A DNA stretch of 32,372 bases from an uncultured Bacteroidales bacterium (GCA_937906975.1 CALCUN010000065.1:1-32372); one strand, 5' to 3'; shown: positions 14,830 through 23,830, numbered from the stretch's first letter. The notes: generated by a model from the letters alone, not told the origin. Made by a program: numbers and translations.

Positions 14830-16647
14830 GTGTCAAATCAAACACCGAAAGACGAACATATAGAAACGATACTTAAAACCCTGCCAGCAACGGCAGGGGT
14901 TTATCGTTTTCTTGACGCAGAAGGCACAGTAATTTATGTAGGTAAAGCAAAGAATTTAAAAAATCGTGTACAATCTTACTTTAAGAATGACCTATCTCAT
15001 TCACCTAAAACACGATTATTAGTAAAAAAAATCCACGATATTAAGTTAGTTGTAGTAGAAAACGAAACGGAAGCACTACTCCTTGAAAACAATTTCATAA
15101 AACAATACAAACCACGTTACAATATCCTATTAAAAGACGACAAAACCTACCCTTGGATTTGTGTCAGTAACGAAGAATATCCCAGAGTATTCACTACGCG
15201 AAAGAAAGAAAAGGATGGCTCTCTTTATTTCGGACCATACCCAAACGGAAAGTTACTTAAAGAATTGCAAGACTTAATTGGCAAACTCTATCCTTACAGA
15301 CGTTGCAAAATCCCTATGACGGAGCAAAACATTTTAAAGAACAAATATCGTTCTTGTTTGAATAAACAAATGAAAATATGCTCTGCACCATGCGAAGGCT
15401 GTGTTAGCAAAGACGAATACCGTAAAATCATAAATGATATTAAAGGAATACTGCGAGGAGACTTCTATCAAATAAAAAAAGACTTAAAAAATCAAATGAT
15501 GGATTACGCAAATAATCTTGAATTTGAAAAAGCCCAAATAATAAAAGAAAAGATACAACTTTTAGATGTTTACACTGCAAAAACTTCTATCGTAGCCAAC
15601 AGTTCGCTTAACGCAGAAATTTTTGCATACGAGGAGATTGAGAAAGGAATAATCGTAAATGCGATGAAGGTAGTAAACGGAAGTGTAATCTCTTCTATAT
15701 CTCAGATTGTTAAAGCACAAATCGAAGAAGAGAACAACGAGATATTCACAAGCGCTATCATACAATTACGTTCCCAAATGGCGTGGGACAGTAATTTACT
15801 AATACTTCCAGAAATACTTCCTTTGCCTGAGGACTATGCAAGACAAACCTTAGCAGACACAAACGAAAAGAAAACACTATTAGACTTGTGTCAAAAAAAC
15901 GCACTCTTTGCAAAAAATAACAAAATCAAAAGAGATACAATTCTTAACCCAGACCGTTGGAACGAAAACTTAGTTTTGCAAATACAAAAAGAGTTAAATC
16001 TTCCAAAACCACCTTATCACATGGAGTGTTTTGATAACTCCAACATACAAGGAGCAAACGCTGTTGCAGCCTGTGTGGTATTTCGCAATGGAAAACCCTC
16101 AACTAAAGAATATAGACACTTTAATATAAAAACGGTTGAGGGACCTAACGATTACGACTCTATGCGTGAGATATTGCATAGACGATATAGCCGTTTGGTA
16201 AAGGAGGAAAAACAGTTGCCTGACTTGATTATAATTGATGGAGGAAAGGGACAATTAGCCGTTGCAGTAGAAACCTTAGAAGAATTGGGACTTTATGGAC
16301 AGATTCCAATAATTTCTATTGCAGAACGTTTGGAAGAAATCTATTATCCAGGCAATCCTTATCCACTTTGCTTGGATAAAAGAAGCAATAGCCTAAAAAC
16401 CATTCAACACATAAGAGATGAAGCACACCGCTTTGGTATAACACATCACAGAAATAAAAGAAGCAAAGAAACTTTCCATACAGTATTGACTCAAATACCG
16501 GGAATAGGGGAGAAAACCGCGATAGATTTATTGTTGAGATTTAAAAGTGTAAAGCAAATCAAAGAAGCACCACTTTCCGAAATAGAGAAATGTATAGGAA
16601 AAGCCAAAGCAAAAAAAGTATATGAATACTTGCAAAAAAAAGTCTAA
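14830..16647 (+). CDS. uvrC: UvrABC excinuclease subunit C
   Basis: A 605-aa protein that makes both incisions in nucleotide excision repair together with UvrB. Domains in order: GIY-YIG nuclease (LPATAGVYRF at about 18-27, VIYVGKAKNLKNRVQSYF at 35-52); a Cys-rich region (KYRSCLNKQMKICSAPCEGC); a UvrB-binding UVR motif near 215-240 (NNLEFEKAQIIKEKI); the RNase H-like 5' nuclease (MECFDNSNIQGANAV, LIIIDGGKGQL); and a C-terminal helix-hairpin-helix pair (LTQIPGIGEKTAIDLL). The start is GTG at 14830, right after the gldH stop. The stop lies inside the first unit of a tandem repeat. Length is normal. Confidence 0.96.
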   Translation: MSNQTPKDEHIETILKTLPATAGVYRFLDAEGTVIYVGKAKNLKNRVQSYFKNDLSHSPKTRLLVKKIHDIKLVVVENETEALLLENNFIKQYKPRYNILLKDDKTYPWICVSNEEYPRVFTTRKKEKDGSLYFGPYPNGKLLKELQDLIGKLYPYRRCKIPMTEQNILKNKYRSCLNKQMKICSAPCEGCVSKDEYRKIINDIKGILRGDFYQIKKDLKNQMMDYANNLEFEKAQIIKEKIQLLDVYTAKTSIVANSSLNAEIFAYEEIEKGIIVNAMKVVNGSVISSISQIVKAQIEEENNEIFTSAIIQLRSQMAWDSNLLILPEILPLPEDYARQTLADTNEKKTLLDLCQKNALFAKNNKIKRDTILNPDRWNENLVLQIQKELNLPKPPYHMECFDNSNIQGANAVAACVVFRNGKPSTKEYRHFNIKTVEGPNDYDSMREILHRRYSRLVKEEKQLPDLIIIDGGKGQLAVAVETLEELGLYGQIPIISIAERLEEIYYPGNPYPLCLDKRSNSLKTIQHIRDEAHRFGITHHRNKRSKETFHTVLTQIPGIGEKTAIDLLLRFKSVKQIKEAPLSEIEKCIGKAKAKKVYEYLQKKV

Positions 16648-16703
16648 GAAAAAATAAAATAACTCTAAGGAAAAATAAAATAAGTCTAAGAAAAAATAAA
16701 ATA
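16641..16703 (+). repeat. Three tandem 21-bp A-tract repeats
   Basis: Three units of 21 bp at 16641-16661, 16662-16682 and 16683-16703, sharing the core CTAAGAAAAAATAAAAT; the middle unit differs at two positions. A decayed fourth unit (TCAAAGGAAATG) runs into the start codon at 16715. The first unit includes the uvrC stop. The 21-bp period places the A-tracts in helical phase, so the DNA is expected to be curved. Confidence 0.9.
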
Positions 16704-16714
16704 AATCAAAGGAA

Positions 16715-17749
16715 ATGAAAATACACTTCGAGACTGATTACATGGCGGGCACGCATCAGGAAATTTTAGAGCGATTAGTGGCTACTAATTACGAGGAAAC
16801 AGTTGGTTATGGCTGTGATGAATACACTCAAAAGGCAGTTGAGTTGATTAAAAAGGCGTGTGGAAAAGAGAATGCAAGAGTTCACTTCCTTGTAGGTGGC
16901 ACTCAAACAAATTCTACCGTGATTGATGGATTGCTTGCAAGACATGAGGGAGTGCTTGCTGCGGAAAGTGGACACATAAACGTGCATGAATCTGGTGCAA
17001 TTGAGGCTTGTGGACACAAAGTCTTAACCCTGCCACAATATGATGGAAAAGTAAAGGCGGAAGATGTAGAGAAATATATTTCAAACTTTTATGCAGATGA
17101 CACTTATTTACACATGGTAGCACCGGGCATGGTTTACATATCTTTCCCTACCGAATATGGAGCGATTTACAGTAAAAAAGAATTAGAAGACTTGCAATCG
17201 GTTTGCAGAAAGTGGGAGATACCTTTGTATATTGACGGAGCAAGATTGGGTTATGGGCTTGCAGCAGAAAATTCTGATCTAACACTAAAAGATATTGCTA
17301 ATCTTTGCGATGTATTCTACATTGGAGGTACAAAACTTGGAGCTTTGTTTGGAGAAGCAGTAGTTGTGTGTAACGATTCTTTGCTTAAAAATTTCTTTCC
17401 TTTAATAAAACAACACGGAGCCTTGCTTGCAAAGGGTAGATTGCTTGCAATACAATTTGAAACCTTGTTTTCAAATAATTTATATGAAAGAGTAAGCAAG
17501 CATGCTGTTGAAATGGCAGTGAAAATCAAGCAAGCATTCATAGAAAAGGGCTATATGCCGATTGTAAATTCAACAACTAATCAACAATTCTTTCGTTTGC
17601 CAAATCAGGTGGTAGATAAGTTAAGCGAAAATGTAGGTTTTGAACTTTGGGGCGCAAGAGGAGAGAAAGAAAGTGAGGTTAGATTCGTTACCTCTTGGGC
17701 AACGAAACAAGAAGATGTAGAAATGCTAATAAAAAGACTGAATTTTTGA
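16715..17749 (+). CDS. Low-specificity L-threonine aldolase family (PLP lyase)
   Basis: A 344-aa cytoplasmic fold-type I PLP enzyme. FETDYMAGTHQEILERL matches the N-terminus of the beta-eliminating lyase/threonine aldolase family, HFLVGGTQTNSTVI holds the phosphate-binding turn, LYIDGARLGYGL carries the PLP-ring aspartate, and FYIGGTKLGALFGEA contains the Schiff-base lysine, Lys207. The usual reaction is cleavage of L-threonine or L-allo-threonine to glycine and acetaldehyde. Length is typical (330-350 aa). The gene begins 12 bases after the tandem repeat and no TAnnTTTG was found in the short gap after uvrC, so it may be read through from purC-gldH-uvrC. Substrate preference cannot be told from sequence. 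Confidence 0.9.
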   Translation: MKIHFETDYMAGTHQEILERLVATNYEETVGYGCDEYTQKAVELIKKACGKENARVHFLVGGTQTNSTVIDGLLARHEGVLAAESGHINVHESGAIEACGHKVLTLPQYDGKVKAEDVEKYISNFYADDTYLHMVAPGMVYISFPTEYGAIYSKKELEDLQSVCRKWEIPLYIDGARLGYGLAAENSDLTLKDIANLCDVFYIGGTKLGALFGEAVVVCNDSLLKNFFPLIKQHGALLAKGRLLAIQFETLFSNNLYERVSKHAVEMAVKIKQAFIEKGYMPIVNSTTNQQFFRLPNQVVDKLSENVGFELWGARGEKESEVRFVTSWATKQEDVEMLIKRLNF

Positions 17750-17774
17750 TATTTAAATAAGTTTTGTATCTTTG
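17745..17774 (+). promoter_or_regulatory. Promoter that sets the start of the next lipoprotein gene
   Basis: TTTG (17745-17748), an 18-bp spacer and TATCTTTG (17767-17774). Transcription should begin near 17781, after the upstream GTG at 17774, so translation must use ATG 17801. Confidence 0.7.
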
Positions 17775-17800
17775 TGGTGTTTAATTTAAAAAGATTTGTT

Positions 17801-18352
17801 ATGAAGAGTTCAAAACATTTTTTGGTTTTAATTTCATTTTTTCTATTATTGTTTTCCGCTTGTAAGGATAAGCCTACTTCAACTACAGATGATTTTCTTG
17901 AGGGTAAGGAGTTGATTTATTTTTCACAAGACTCTGATGTTTGGAAAGAGGAAATAAAAGATTTAGGTAGTTGTTATGCGGTGGTAGATAATAAAGAAAA
18001 TCCATCTTGGTGTGATATTGTTGTGTGTACAGAGGATGTGAAAGATTTTAATATAGATTTATATCACAAATACTTGTTTGTGCATTTTGAAGTCTCAGAA
18101 AACTCTGCTCCAAAGAATATAATTGCAGAATTTTATAAAAACAAATCAACTAATCAAGCAGGGGTGTTTGATTTAATGCTTGTTGGAAAACGATTAGAGT
18201 TGATTGTGAAAGATTTTAATCAAGAAACAATAAGCGGAAAACTCTTTGGACAAATGCAAAGCAAGGTAAATTCTGCCGATGTTAGAGATGTGGTGTTTGT
18301 CTTTAAAGATATTGAACTTAAAACTACCGATGAATTGAAAAAATGTCGTTAA
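17801..18352 (+). CDS. Predicted lipoprotein, function unknown
   Basis: A 183-aa protein whose signal MKSSKHFLVLISFFLLLFSAC has a good lipobox with Cys21. The mature part is acidic and mixed alpha/beta, with LSELIYF-like strands, CYAVVDNKENPSW, and a late VNSADVRDVVFVFKDIEL. No family is recognised. The start at 17801 is preferred to a GTG at 17774, which lies inside the -7 element. Its last 10 bases overlap comF, so both are co-transcribed; a functional link to ComF is not implied by anything visible. Confidence 0.72.
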   Translation: MKSSKHFLVLISFFLLLFSACKDKPTSTTDDFLEGKELIYFSQDSDVWKEEIKDLGSCYAVVDNKENPSWCDIVVCTEDVKDFNIDLYHKYLFVHFEVSENSAPKNIIAEFYKNKSTNQAGVFDLMLVGKRLELIVKDFNQETISGKLFGQMQSKVNSADVRDVVFVFKDIELKTTDELKKCR

Positions 18353-18990
18353 TTGACATATTTTTCCCTCAAAGTTGTGTTTTTTGTGGCGAGAGTTTAG
18401 TCCGTGGAGAGCGGATAATGTGTCTTAATTGCTACAAACATTATCGCTATCAAAAGAATGCCATGGTGGAGTATAAGCATAAGATTACCGAGGTGGCGTT
18501 TGAAAATTTTGATATATTCTTAGATTATGCTCATTGTAAAGAAGCCTTGCATTCTTTTAAGTATGGGGGTAATTTATTCTATGGAAAACAATTAGGTGCT
18601 TTGTGGGCAGAGCATTTAAAGGCTTTTGATTGGATAGAAGATGTGGATTTTATTATTCCGATTACTCTTCATAGAAAGAAACTCTATAAGAGAGGATACA
18701 ATCAAAGCGAAGTGCTAGGCAGAGTCTTATCAAAAAAACTACAAATCCCTATTTTGACAAGCGTAGTTGAAAGAAAGGTGAATAATCCTCCACAAATAAG
18801 AGCAGAAAATCGTTGGGAAAATGTTAGGGATATATTTATTTTGAAGAGAAAACCCAATTTAGAAAACAAACATGTGTTAATCATAGATGATGTTATTACA
18901 ACCTCGGCTACAACCAACTATTTTGTGAAACCTTTACGCCAATTTCCCAAATTAAAGTTATCTTTTGCTTATTTATCTTCTAATTATTAA
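18343..18990 (+). CDS. ComF-family phosphoribosyltransferase-like protein
   Basis: A 215-aa protein with an N-terminal zinc-ribbon-like segment (CVFCGESLVRGERIMCLNC, four cysteines) and a C-terminal phosphoribosyltransferase fold with the PRPP loop HVLIIDDVITTSAT. KRGYNQSEVLGRVLS and NPPQIRAENRWENV are hallmarks of ComF/GntX proteins. ComF is required for DNA uptake in naturally competent bacteria; in most Bacteroidota its role is untested. It overlaps the previous lipoprotein gene by 10 nt. Length is normal for the family (about 200-240 aa). Confidence 0.9.
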   Translation: MSLIDIFFPQSCVFCGESLVRGERIMCLNCYKHYRYQKNAMVEYKHKITEVAFENFDIFLDYAHCKEALHSFKYGGNLFYGKQLGALWAEHLKAFDWIEDVDFIIPITLHRKKLYKRGYNQSEVLGRVLSKKLQIPILTSVVERKVNNPPQIRAENRWENVRDIFILKRKPNLENKHVLIIDDVITTSATTNYFVKPLRQFPKLKLSFAYLSSNY

Positions 18991-19001
18991 TAAATTAGTG
19001 T

Positions 19002-19009
19002 TATCTTTG
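19002..19009 (+). promoter_or_regulatory. -7 element of the GH20 gene
   Basis: TATCTTTG fits TAnnTTTG and lies 30 bp before ATG 19040; no exact -33 TTTG. It lies downstream of the first possible start (18965), which supports the internal ATG. Confidence 0.6.
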
Positions 19010-19039
19010 CCGTTTAATTTAAAATATAATAATAAGACA

Positions 19040-21367
19040 ATGAAAAGAACAAGTGTTTTTATCCTATGTTTGATTGCAACAATGCTTAGTTTTGCTCAAA
19101 CAAAAATAAGTATCATTCCAGAGCCTGTTTCAGTTAAGCAGTTGAATGAAAAAGGCTTTAAATTAACCCCTTCAACACAAATAGAGGTTAATACAAATAA
19201 TCCAGAATTACAATCAGCTAAATTTTTAGAAGAAAGACTTGAAGCAGGATTTAAAAAAGATATTATAGTAAAAAACCTATCTTCTACAAAAGAGGGCGAG
19301 AATAAAATCCTTTTTGTAAGAGTTAGCGATAAGGTCTTAGCAGATGAGGGGTATAGCATAAAGGTTACTGAAAAGAATATTCTTATTCAAGCAAACGAAA
19401 ATGCGGGTTTCTTTTACGCTGTTCAAACTCTATTGCAGTTAATAGACCCTATGTTTGTTGGAAGCAATAATGTAGTTTGCAGTGCTTATGAAATGGTACC
19501 TGCATGTGAGATAGTGGATTATCCACGCTTTGCTTATCGTGGAAAACACCTTGATGTGGCAAGACAATTTATGAAAGTTGAAGATGTGAAACGTTACATT
19601 GATTATATGGCTTTTCACAAACTCAACGTATTGCATTGGCACTTGACAGATGATCAAGGTTGGAGAATTGAAATTAAGAAGTATCCTTCTTTGCAATCAA
19701 TAGCATCGAAGAGAAAATCTACAATTATAGGACACTATAACGACAATGACGCTCGTAATCCTAACTATGACGGATTTGTTCACCAAGGATATTACACTCA
19801 AGACCAAGCAAGAGAAATTGTTGCTTACGCTAAGCAAAGAAATATCGACATTATTCCAGAGATTGAAATGCCTGGACACTCTCAATCTGTGCTTGCTGCT
19901 TATCCTGAATTGGGTTGTAAAGATACTACTTACGATGTGGCTTGTACTTGGGGAGTTATAGAAGATGTTTTGTGTACTCAAGATGAGACTATCGAGTTTA
20001 TGAAAAATGTTTTGGACGAAGTAGTTGAGATTTTCCCATATAAATATGTTCATATCGGAGGAGACGAATGTCCAAAGACACGTTGGAAAGAGTGTCCTAA
20101 GTGTCAAGCTCAAATAAAGAAACATGGATTGAAAGATGAGTTTGAATTACAAAGCTGGTTCTTACAACAAATTACACAATATCTTAAAACAAAAAATCGT
20201 CAAGCTATTGCATGGAGTGAAATCCTTGAAGGTGGAATCAAAGATGAGGTTACAGTTATGTCATGGCTTGGAGAGGCAGACGGAGTGCAAGCAGCAAGAC
20301 AAGGTTATGATGCTGTAATGGTGCCTTGTGCTTATTTATATTTTGATTACTATCAAGCAGAGGCTGATAACGAACCTTTGGCAATCGGTGGCTTTACTCC
20401 ATTGAAAAAAGTTTATCATTACGAACCTGTTCCAAAAGAAATAATGGGAACAGATGCCGAAAAACATATAATAGGTGTACAAGCTAATATGTGGAGAGAG
20501 TACATTCCTACATTTGATTACACAATCTATATGGATTATCCAAGAACTGCTGCAATGTGTGAGTCAGCTTGGACTCCAAAAGAAAAGAAAAACTATGATT
20601 CTTTCTTAGATAGATTGGAAAATCTTTTGAAATACTACGATGCAATGGGAATGAATTATTCTCGTTCTCACTATTCTATTTCTGCTGATGTTAGTTTCAA
20701 TTCTAAAACAAAGAATGTGGAACTAGAACTTAACACTCCTGCTAAAAACTCTGAGATAATCTACACTCTTGACGGAAGTGAGCCAACTCTTTCTTCTCCA
20801 AAATTAACTCAAAAGTTAGTTTTGTCTGAGACAACAACAGTTTCTGCATACGTTGTAAGAGAGGGTAAGATTATTTCAAACTTATTTAAGGCTACTTACA
20901 ATCTAAATAAAGCTACAGGAAAGAAATATGAACTTAAAAATATGAATCCACAATATTCAGGTAGTACAAAAAATGCTTTAACTGACGGAATATTTGGCTC
21001 AGGTAAGAGCTACGATAAATGGATTGGTACTTACGGATATGATTATGACGTAGTTGTTGATTTAGAAAAAAGAGAAAATATAAGTTCTGTTTCATTAAAT
21101 TTCTTGGATAACGTAGGTAGTTGGATTTTCCTTCCAACAAAGGTTCATTTCTACTTATCTGATGATAACAAAACTTGGAAAGAAGTTAGCGAAAGCGATA
21201 TTCAACTTACAAAAGAGGGACAAATATTAAACGTAACTGCAAATTGCAAAGACAAAAAGGCACGTTATGTTAAGATTTATGCAGAAACAGTTAGAAAATG
21301 TCCTGAAGGGCACCCTGGTTGTGGATATGACGCACACTGTTTTGCAGATGAAATAATTATTAAGTAA
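19040..21367 (+). CDS. GH20 beta-N-acetylhexosaminidase, secreted, multidomain
   Basis: A 775-aa exported enzyme. Domains: signal peptide MKRTSVFILCLIATMLSFAQ; a GH20b N-terminal domain to about 150; the GH20 barrel from about 160 to 510, with HWHLTDDQGWRIEIKKYP and the catalytic pair Asp342-Glu343 in HIGGDECPKTRW; a chitobiase C-terminal beta domain around 550-620 (IIYTLDGSEPTLSS); and a discoidin/F5-8C-like carbohydrate-binding domain at the end (ISSVSLNFLD, VHFYLSDDNKTWKEV). It should release terminal GlcNAc or GalNAc from glycans or peptidoglycan fragments by substrate-assisted catalysis in the periplasm or at the surface. The 18965 start was rejected because it removes the signal peptide and lies upstream of the promoter. 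Confidence 0.95.
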   Translation: MKRTSVFILCLIATMLSFAQTKISIIPEPVSVKQLNEKGFKLTPSTQIEVNTNNPELQSAKFLEERLEAGFKKDIIVKNLSSTKEGENKILFVRVSDKVLADEGYSIKVTEKNILIQANENAGFFYAVQTLLQLIDPMFVGSNNVVCSAYEMVPACEIVDYPRFAYRGKHLDVARQFMKVEDVKRYIDYMAFHKLNVLHWHLTDDQGWRIEIKKYPSLQSIASKRKSTIIGHYNDNDARNPNYDGFVHQGYYTQDQAREIVAYAKQRNIDIIPEIEMPGHSQSVLAAYPELGCKDTTYDVACTWGVIEDVLCTQDETIEFMKNVLDEVVEIFPYKYVHIGGDECPKTRWKECPKCQAQIKKHGLKDEFELQSWFLQQITQYLKTKNRQAIAWSEILEGGIKDEVTVMSWLGEADGVQAARQGYDAVMVPCAYLYFDYYQAEADNEPLAIGGFTPLKKVYHYEPVPKEIMGTDAEKHIIGVQANMWREYIPTFDYTIYMDYPRTAAMCESAWTPKEKKNYDSFLDRLENLLKYYDAMGMNYSRSHYSISADVSFNSKTKNVELELNTPAKNSEIIYTLDGSEPTLSSPKLTQKLVLSETTTVSAYVVREGKIISNLFKATYNLNKATGKKYELKNMNPQYSGSTKNALTDGIFGSGKSYDKWIGTYGYDYDVVVDLEKRENISSVSLNFLDNVGSWIFLPTKVHFYLSDDNKTWKEVSESDIQLTKEGQILNVTANCKDKKARYVKIYAETVRKCPEGHPGCGYDAHCFADEIIIK

Positions 21368-21861
21368 TGAAGATTCAAGAAATCACAGAATTTAAAGAAA
21401 TTAACTTGCAAAAAAATAAGAAGGATATGCGTTCCTCCTGGGGGATACGCATTATCCTTCCTTTTTCCATTGCAAATGCTTTGTTCTTATTAATATTTTC
21501 TTTTTTTGGACTATTCTTTAATTCTTTTTCTGTTGATTTTATTTCTTCAACTCATTTTCCTCAAATCATGTACTTTTGGAAAGAGAATTTATTGTACTTT
21601 TTTACTCCCTCATTATTCTTTTTCCTTTTCTTATTTCTGCTAAGTATGTTAGCAATTTATTCATGCCTTTTAATGTGGTTTGGACATAAATCGGGCGTTC
21701 TTTTATATACGGTTAGTAAAGTCGGACTTATTTTTGTTCCTATTTTGTTTCTTGGAAATAGGGGCTTTTCTTATGGAGATATTATGCTGGCATTGTTTTT
21801 TATTGCTTACTACTATATTTATATGATAAAACACCCAATTAAAAAAACAAACAATGAGTGA
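21367..21861 (+). CDS. Small polytopic membrane protein, function unknown
   Basis: A 164-aa protein with four hydrophobic segments (about 33-52, 73-98, 115-130 and 138-154) rich in Phe and Leu, and a polar N-terminus. The ATG overlaps the GH20 stop by one base and the stop overlaps the next gene by 8 nt, which supports translation in an operon. A strong terminator-like hairpin lies in its first codons (21421-21467); if it stops transcription, translation may begin at the internal ATG 21427 from a different RNA, or ribosomes reading GH20 may prevent the hairpin from forming. No family recognised. Confidence 0.6.
   Translation: MKIQEITEFKEINLQKNKKDMRSSWGIRIILPFSIANALFLLIFSFFGLFFNSFSVDFISSTHFPQIMYFWKENLLYFFTPSLFFFLFLFLLSMLAIYSCLLMWFGHKSGVLLYTVSKVGLIFVPILFLGNRGFSYGDIMLALFFIAYYYIYMIKHPIKKTNNE
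21421..21467 (+). terminator. Terminator-like hairpin inside a coding region
   Basis: AAGGATATGCGT (21421-21432) pairs with ACGCAT-T-ATCCTT (21447-21459) in 12 bp with one bulged T; the loop can add CC/GG pairs. It is followed by CCTTTTTCC. It lies 54 nt after the GH20 stop, the usual place for a terminator of that gene. Confidence 0.55.
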
Positions 21862-22561
21862 AGCCGTTTTATACTTATTCCCAACACCTATTGCAGATAT
21901 TGAAATAAATCAATGCTTGCCAGAGATAAACTCACAATTGCTTTTACAATGTGATGATTTTGTGGTAGAGCAAGTAAGGACTGCAAGACGTTTTCTAAGA
22001 AAAGCAGGATACAACAAAGATTTTGAAAACGTAAACTTTTACGAACTAAACGAACATACGGATTTAAAAGAAATAGACTCTTACTTAGAGCCACTAAGAC
22101 AAGGAAGAAATCTTGGATTGATGAGCGAAGCGGGACTTCCTTGCGTTGCTGACCCTGGTGCAGCTTTGGTAAAATTGGCTCAAAAGCAAGGATTTAAAGT
22201 TTGCCCTTTGATTGGACCTTCTTCTTTATTGATGTCTTTGATGGCGAGCGGATTTAATGGACAAAATTTCGCATTCGTTGGTTATCTTCCAATAGATAAG
22301 AGTCAAAGAATAAAGAAAATAAAAGAATTAGAAACGCTTTGCTACAAGATTTCACAGACTCAGATTTTTATAGAAGCACCTTATAGAAACAATCAAATGT
22401 TTCAAGCCTTGAAAGAGGTGCTTTCTTCAAATACGATGCTTTGTTTAGGAGTAGATATAGGGCTTTCCTCTCAACAAATCATAAGCAAAACAATTTCGGA
22501 GTGGAAAAAAACTTCCATAGACCTAAACAAACGAAACACAGTCTTTTTAATTTATAAATAA
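21854..22561 (+). CDS. SAM-dependent tetrapyrrole-methylase-family protein, RsmI-like
   Basis: A 235-aa cytoplasmic protein. LYLFPTPIADIE at the start and LGLMSEAGLPCVADPGAALV at about 86-105 correspond to RsmI TPIGNL and SDAGTPxISDPG; IGPSSLLMSLMASGFNGQNFAFVGYLP is split here only by length and follows the same order, ending with FIEAPYRNNQM. RsmI places the 2'-O-methyl group on C1402 of 16S rRNA. The protein lacks the usual EDTRxT segment near 40 (RTARRFLRK is there instead), so this is the divergent short form common in Bacteroidota, and rRNA may not be its substrate. It overlaps the membrane-protein gene by 8 nt. Confidence 0.85.
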   Translation: MSEAVLYLFPTPIADIEINQCLPEINSQLLLQCDDFVVEQVRTARRFLRKAGYNKDFENVNFYELNEHTDLKEIDSYLEPLRQGRNLGLMSEAGLPCVADPGAALVKLAQKQGFKVCPLIGPSSLLMSLMASGFNGQNFAFVGYLPIDKSQRIKKIKELETLCYKISQTQIFIEAPYRNNQMFQALKEVLSSNTMLCLGVDIGLSSQQIISKTISEWKKTSIDLNKRNTVFLIYK

Positions 22562-22567
22562 TCTACG

Positions 22568-23827
22568 ATGATAAAACCATTAGCAGAGGTTTTGCGTCCT
22601 CAAACTCTTGAAGACTATATAGGACAAGAACACTTAATTGGAGAAGGAGCGATTTTGCAAAGAGCAATTAAAGAAAACAACGTTCCATCTATGATTTTGT
22701 GGGGTCCTCCTGGTGTTGGAAAAACCACACTCGCCAATATAATTGCAAATACCATATCAGCACAATTCTATACCTTATCTGCAATCAATAGTGGCGTTAA
22801 AGAAGTAAGAGAAGTCATAGATAGAGCAAAACTAAACAATGGAAATTCAATTCTTTTTGTAGATGAAATTCATCGTTTCTCTAAAAACCAACAAGATTCC
22901 TTGCTTGGAGCAGTAGAACAAGGCATAGTAAGGCTCATAGGTGCAACAACAGAAAATCCAAGCTTTGAAATCATATCACCACTTCTTTCAAGAGCTCAAG
23001 TTTATGTGTTGAAAAATCTTGAAAGACATCATTTAGAAAAAATAATTCAAAGAGCAGTTTCCTATTTAGAACAAACAGAGAATAGAAAAATAGAAATTCA
23101 AGAAACGGAAGCCTTAATAAGAATAAGCGGTGGCGATGCGAGAAAACTAATCAACGCAATAGAACTTGTATGTTCGCAATTTTCGGGTGATTTTTCTCTG
23201 AATAATGAAACTGTCGCTTCAATAATACAACAAAATATAGCAATTTACGACAAGAAAGGCGAAAATCACTACGATATAATCTCGGCTTTCATAAAAAGTA
23301 TTAGAGGCTCCGACCCAAATGCAGCGGTTTATTGGCTTGCACGCATGATAGTATCGGGCGAAGACCCACTTTTCATAGCACGAAGAATGCTTATCTTAGC
23401 CTCAGAAGACATAGGAAATGCCAATCCTAATGCTTTGCTACTTGCAAATAATTGTTTTGATGCAGTAAGCAAGATTGGCTATCCTGAATGTAGGATAATA
23501 CTTTCACAAACTGCCGTTTACTTAGCAACATCTGCTAAAAGCAATTCCACATATATGGCAATCAACAAAGCAATTGACTTAGTTGAAAAAACAGGTGATA
23601 AACCTGTGCCACTACATCTTAGAAATGCACCAACAAAACTAATGAAAGAAATAGGATATGGTGCAGATTATCGCTATTCTCATGACTATGCAAATCATTT
23701 TGTGCAACAACAATTTATGCCAGACGACTTGCAAGGTGTATCTCTTTACGAGCCGGCAGATAATCGTCAAGAAAACTCCACAAGAGAGCTTTTGAGAAAA
23801 CTATGGCAAGGAATTTATAATTATTAA
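22568..23827 (+). CDS. rarA: Replication-associated recombination protein A (MgsA/RarA)
   Basis: A 419-aa AAA+ ATPase acting at stalled replication forks and interacting with SSB. PLAEVLRPQTLEDYIGQEHL is the typical N-terminus (Met1-Leu23 region), Walker A is GPPGVGKTT (46-54), Walker B is LFVDEIHRF (96-104), and sensor 1 is LIGATTENPSFE. The C-terminal MgsA tetramerisation part includes DPNAAVYWLARMI, EDIGNANPNAL and AGYPE-like KIGYPECRI. It starts 6 nt after the RsmI-like gene. Length and all motifs are normal. Confidence 0.95.
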   Translation: MIKPLAEVLRPQTLEDYIGQEHLIGEGAILQRAIKENNVPSMILWGPPGVGKTTLANIIANTISAQFYTLSAINSGVKEVREVIDRAKLNNGNSILFVDEIHRFSKNQQDSLLGAVEQGIVRLIGATTENPSFEIISPLLSRAQVYVLKNLERHHLEKIIQRAVSYLEQTENRKIEIQETEALIRISGGDARKLINAIELVCSQFSGDFSLNNETVASIIQQNIAIYDKKGENHYDIISAFIKSIRGSDPNAAVYWLARMIVSGEDPLFIARRMLILASEDIGNANPNALLLANNCFDAVSKIGYPECRIILSQTAVYLATSAKSNSTYMAINKAIDLVEKTGDKPVPLHLRNAPTKLMKEIGYGADYRYSHDYANHFVQQQFMPDDLQGVSLYEPADNRQENSTRELLRKLWQGIYNY

Positions 23828-23830
23828 ACA

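Noticed and set aside
16641..16703. CRISPR-like array
   Set aside because: Units are directly abutting with no spacers and no palindromic repeat.
18965..19042. Start of the GH20 gene at 18965
   Set aside because: It lies upstream of the -7 element and hides the signal peptide that begins at 19040.
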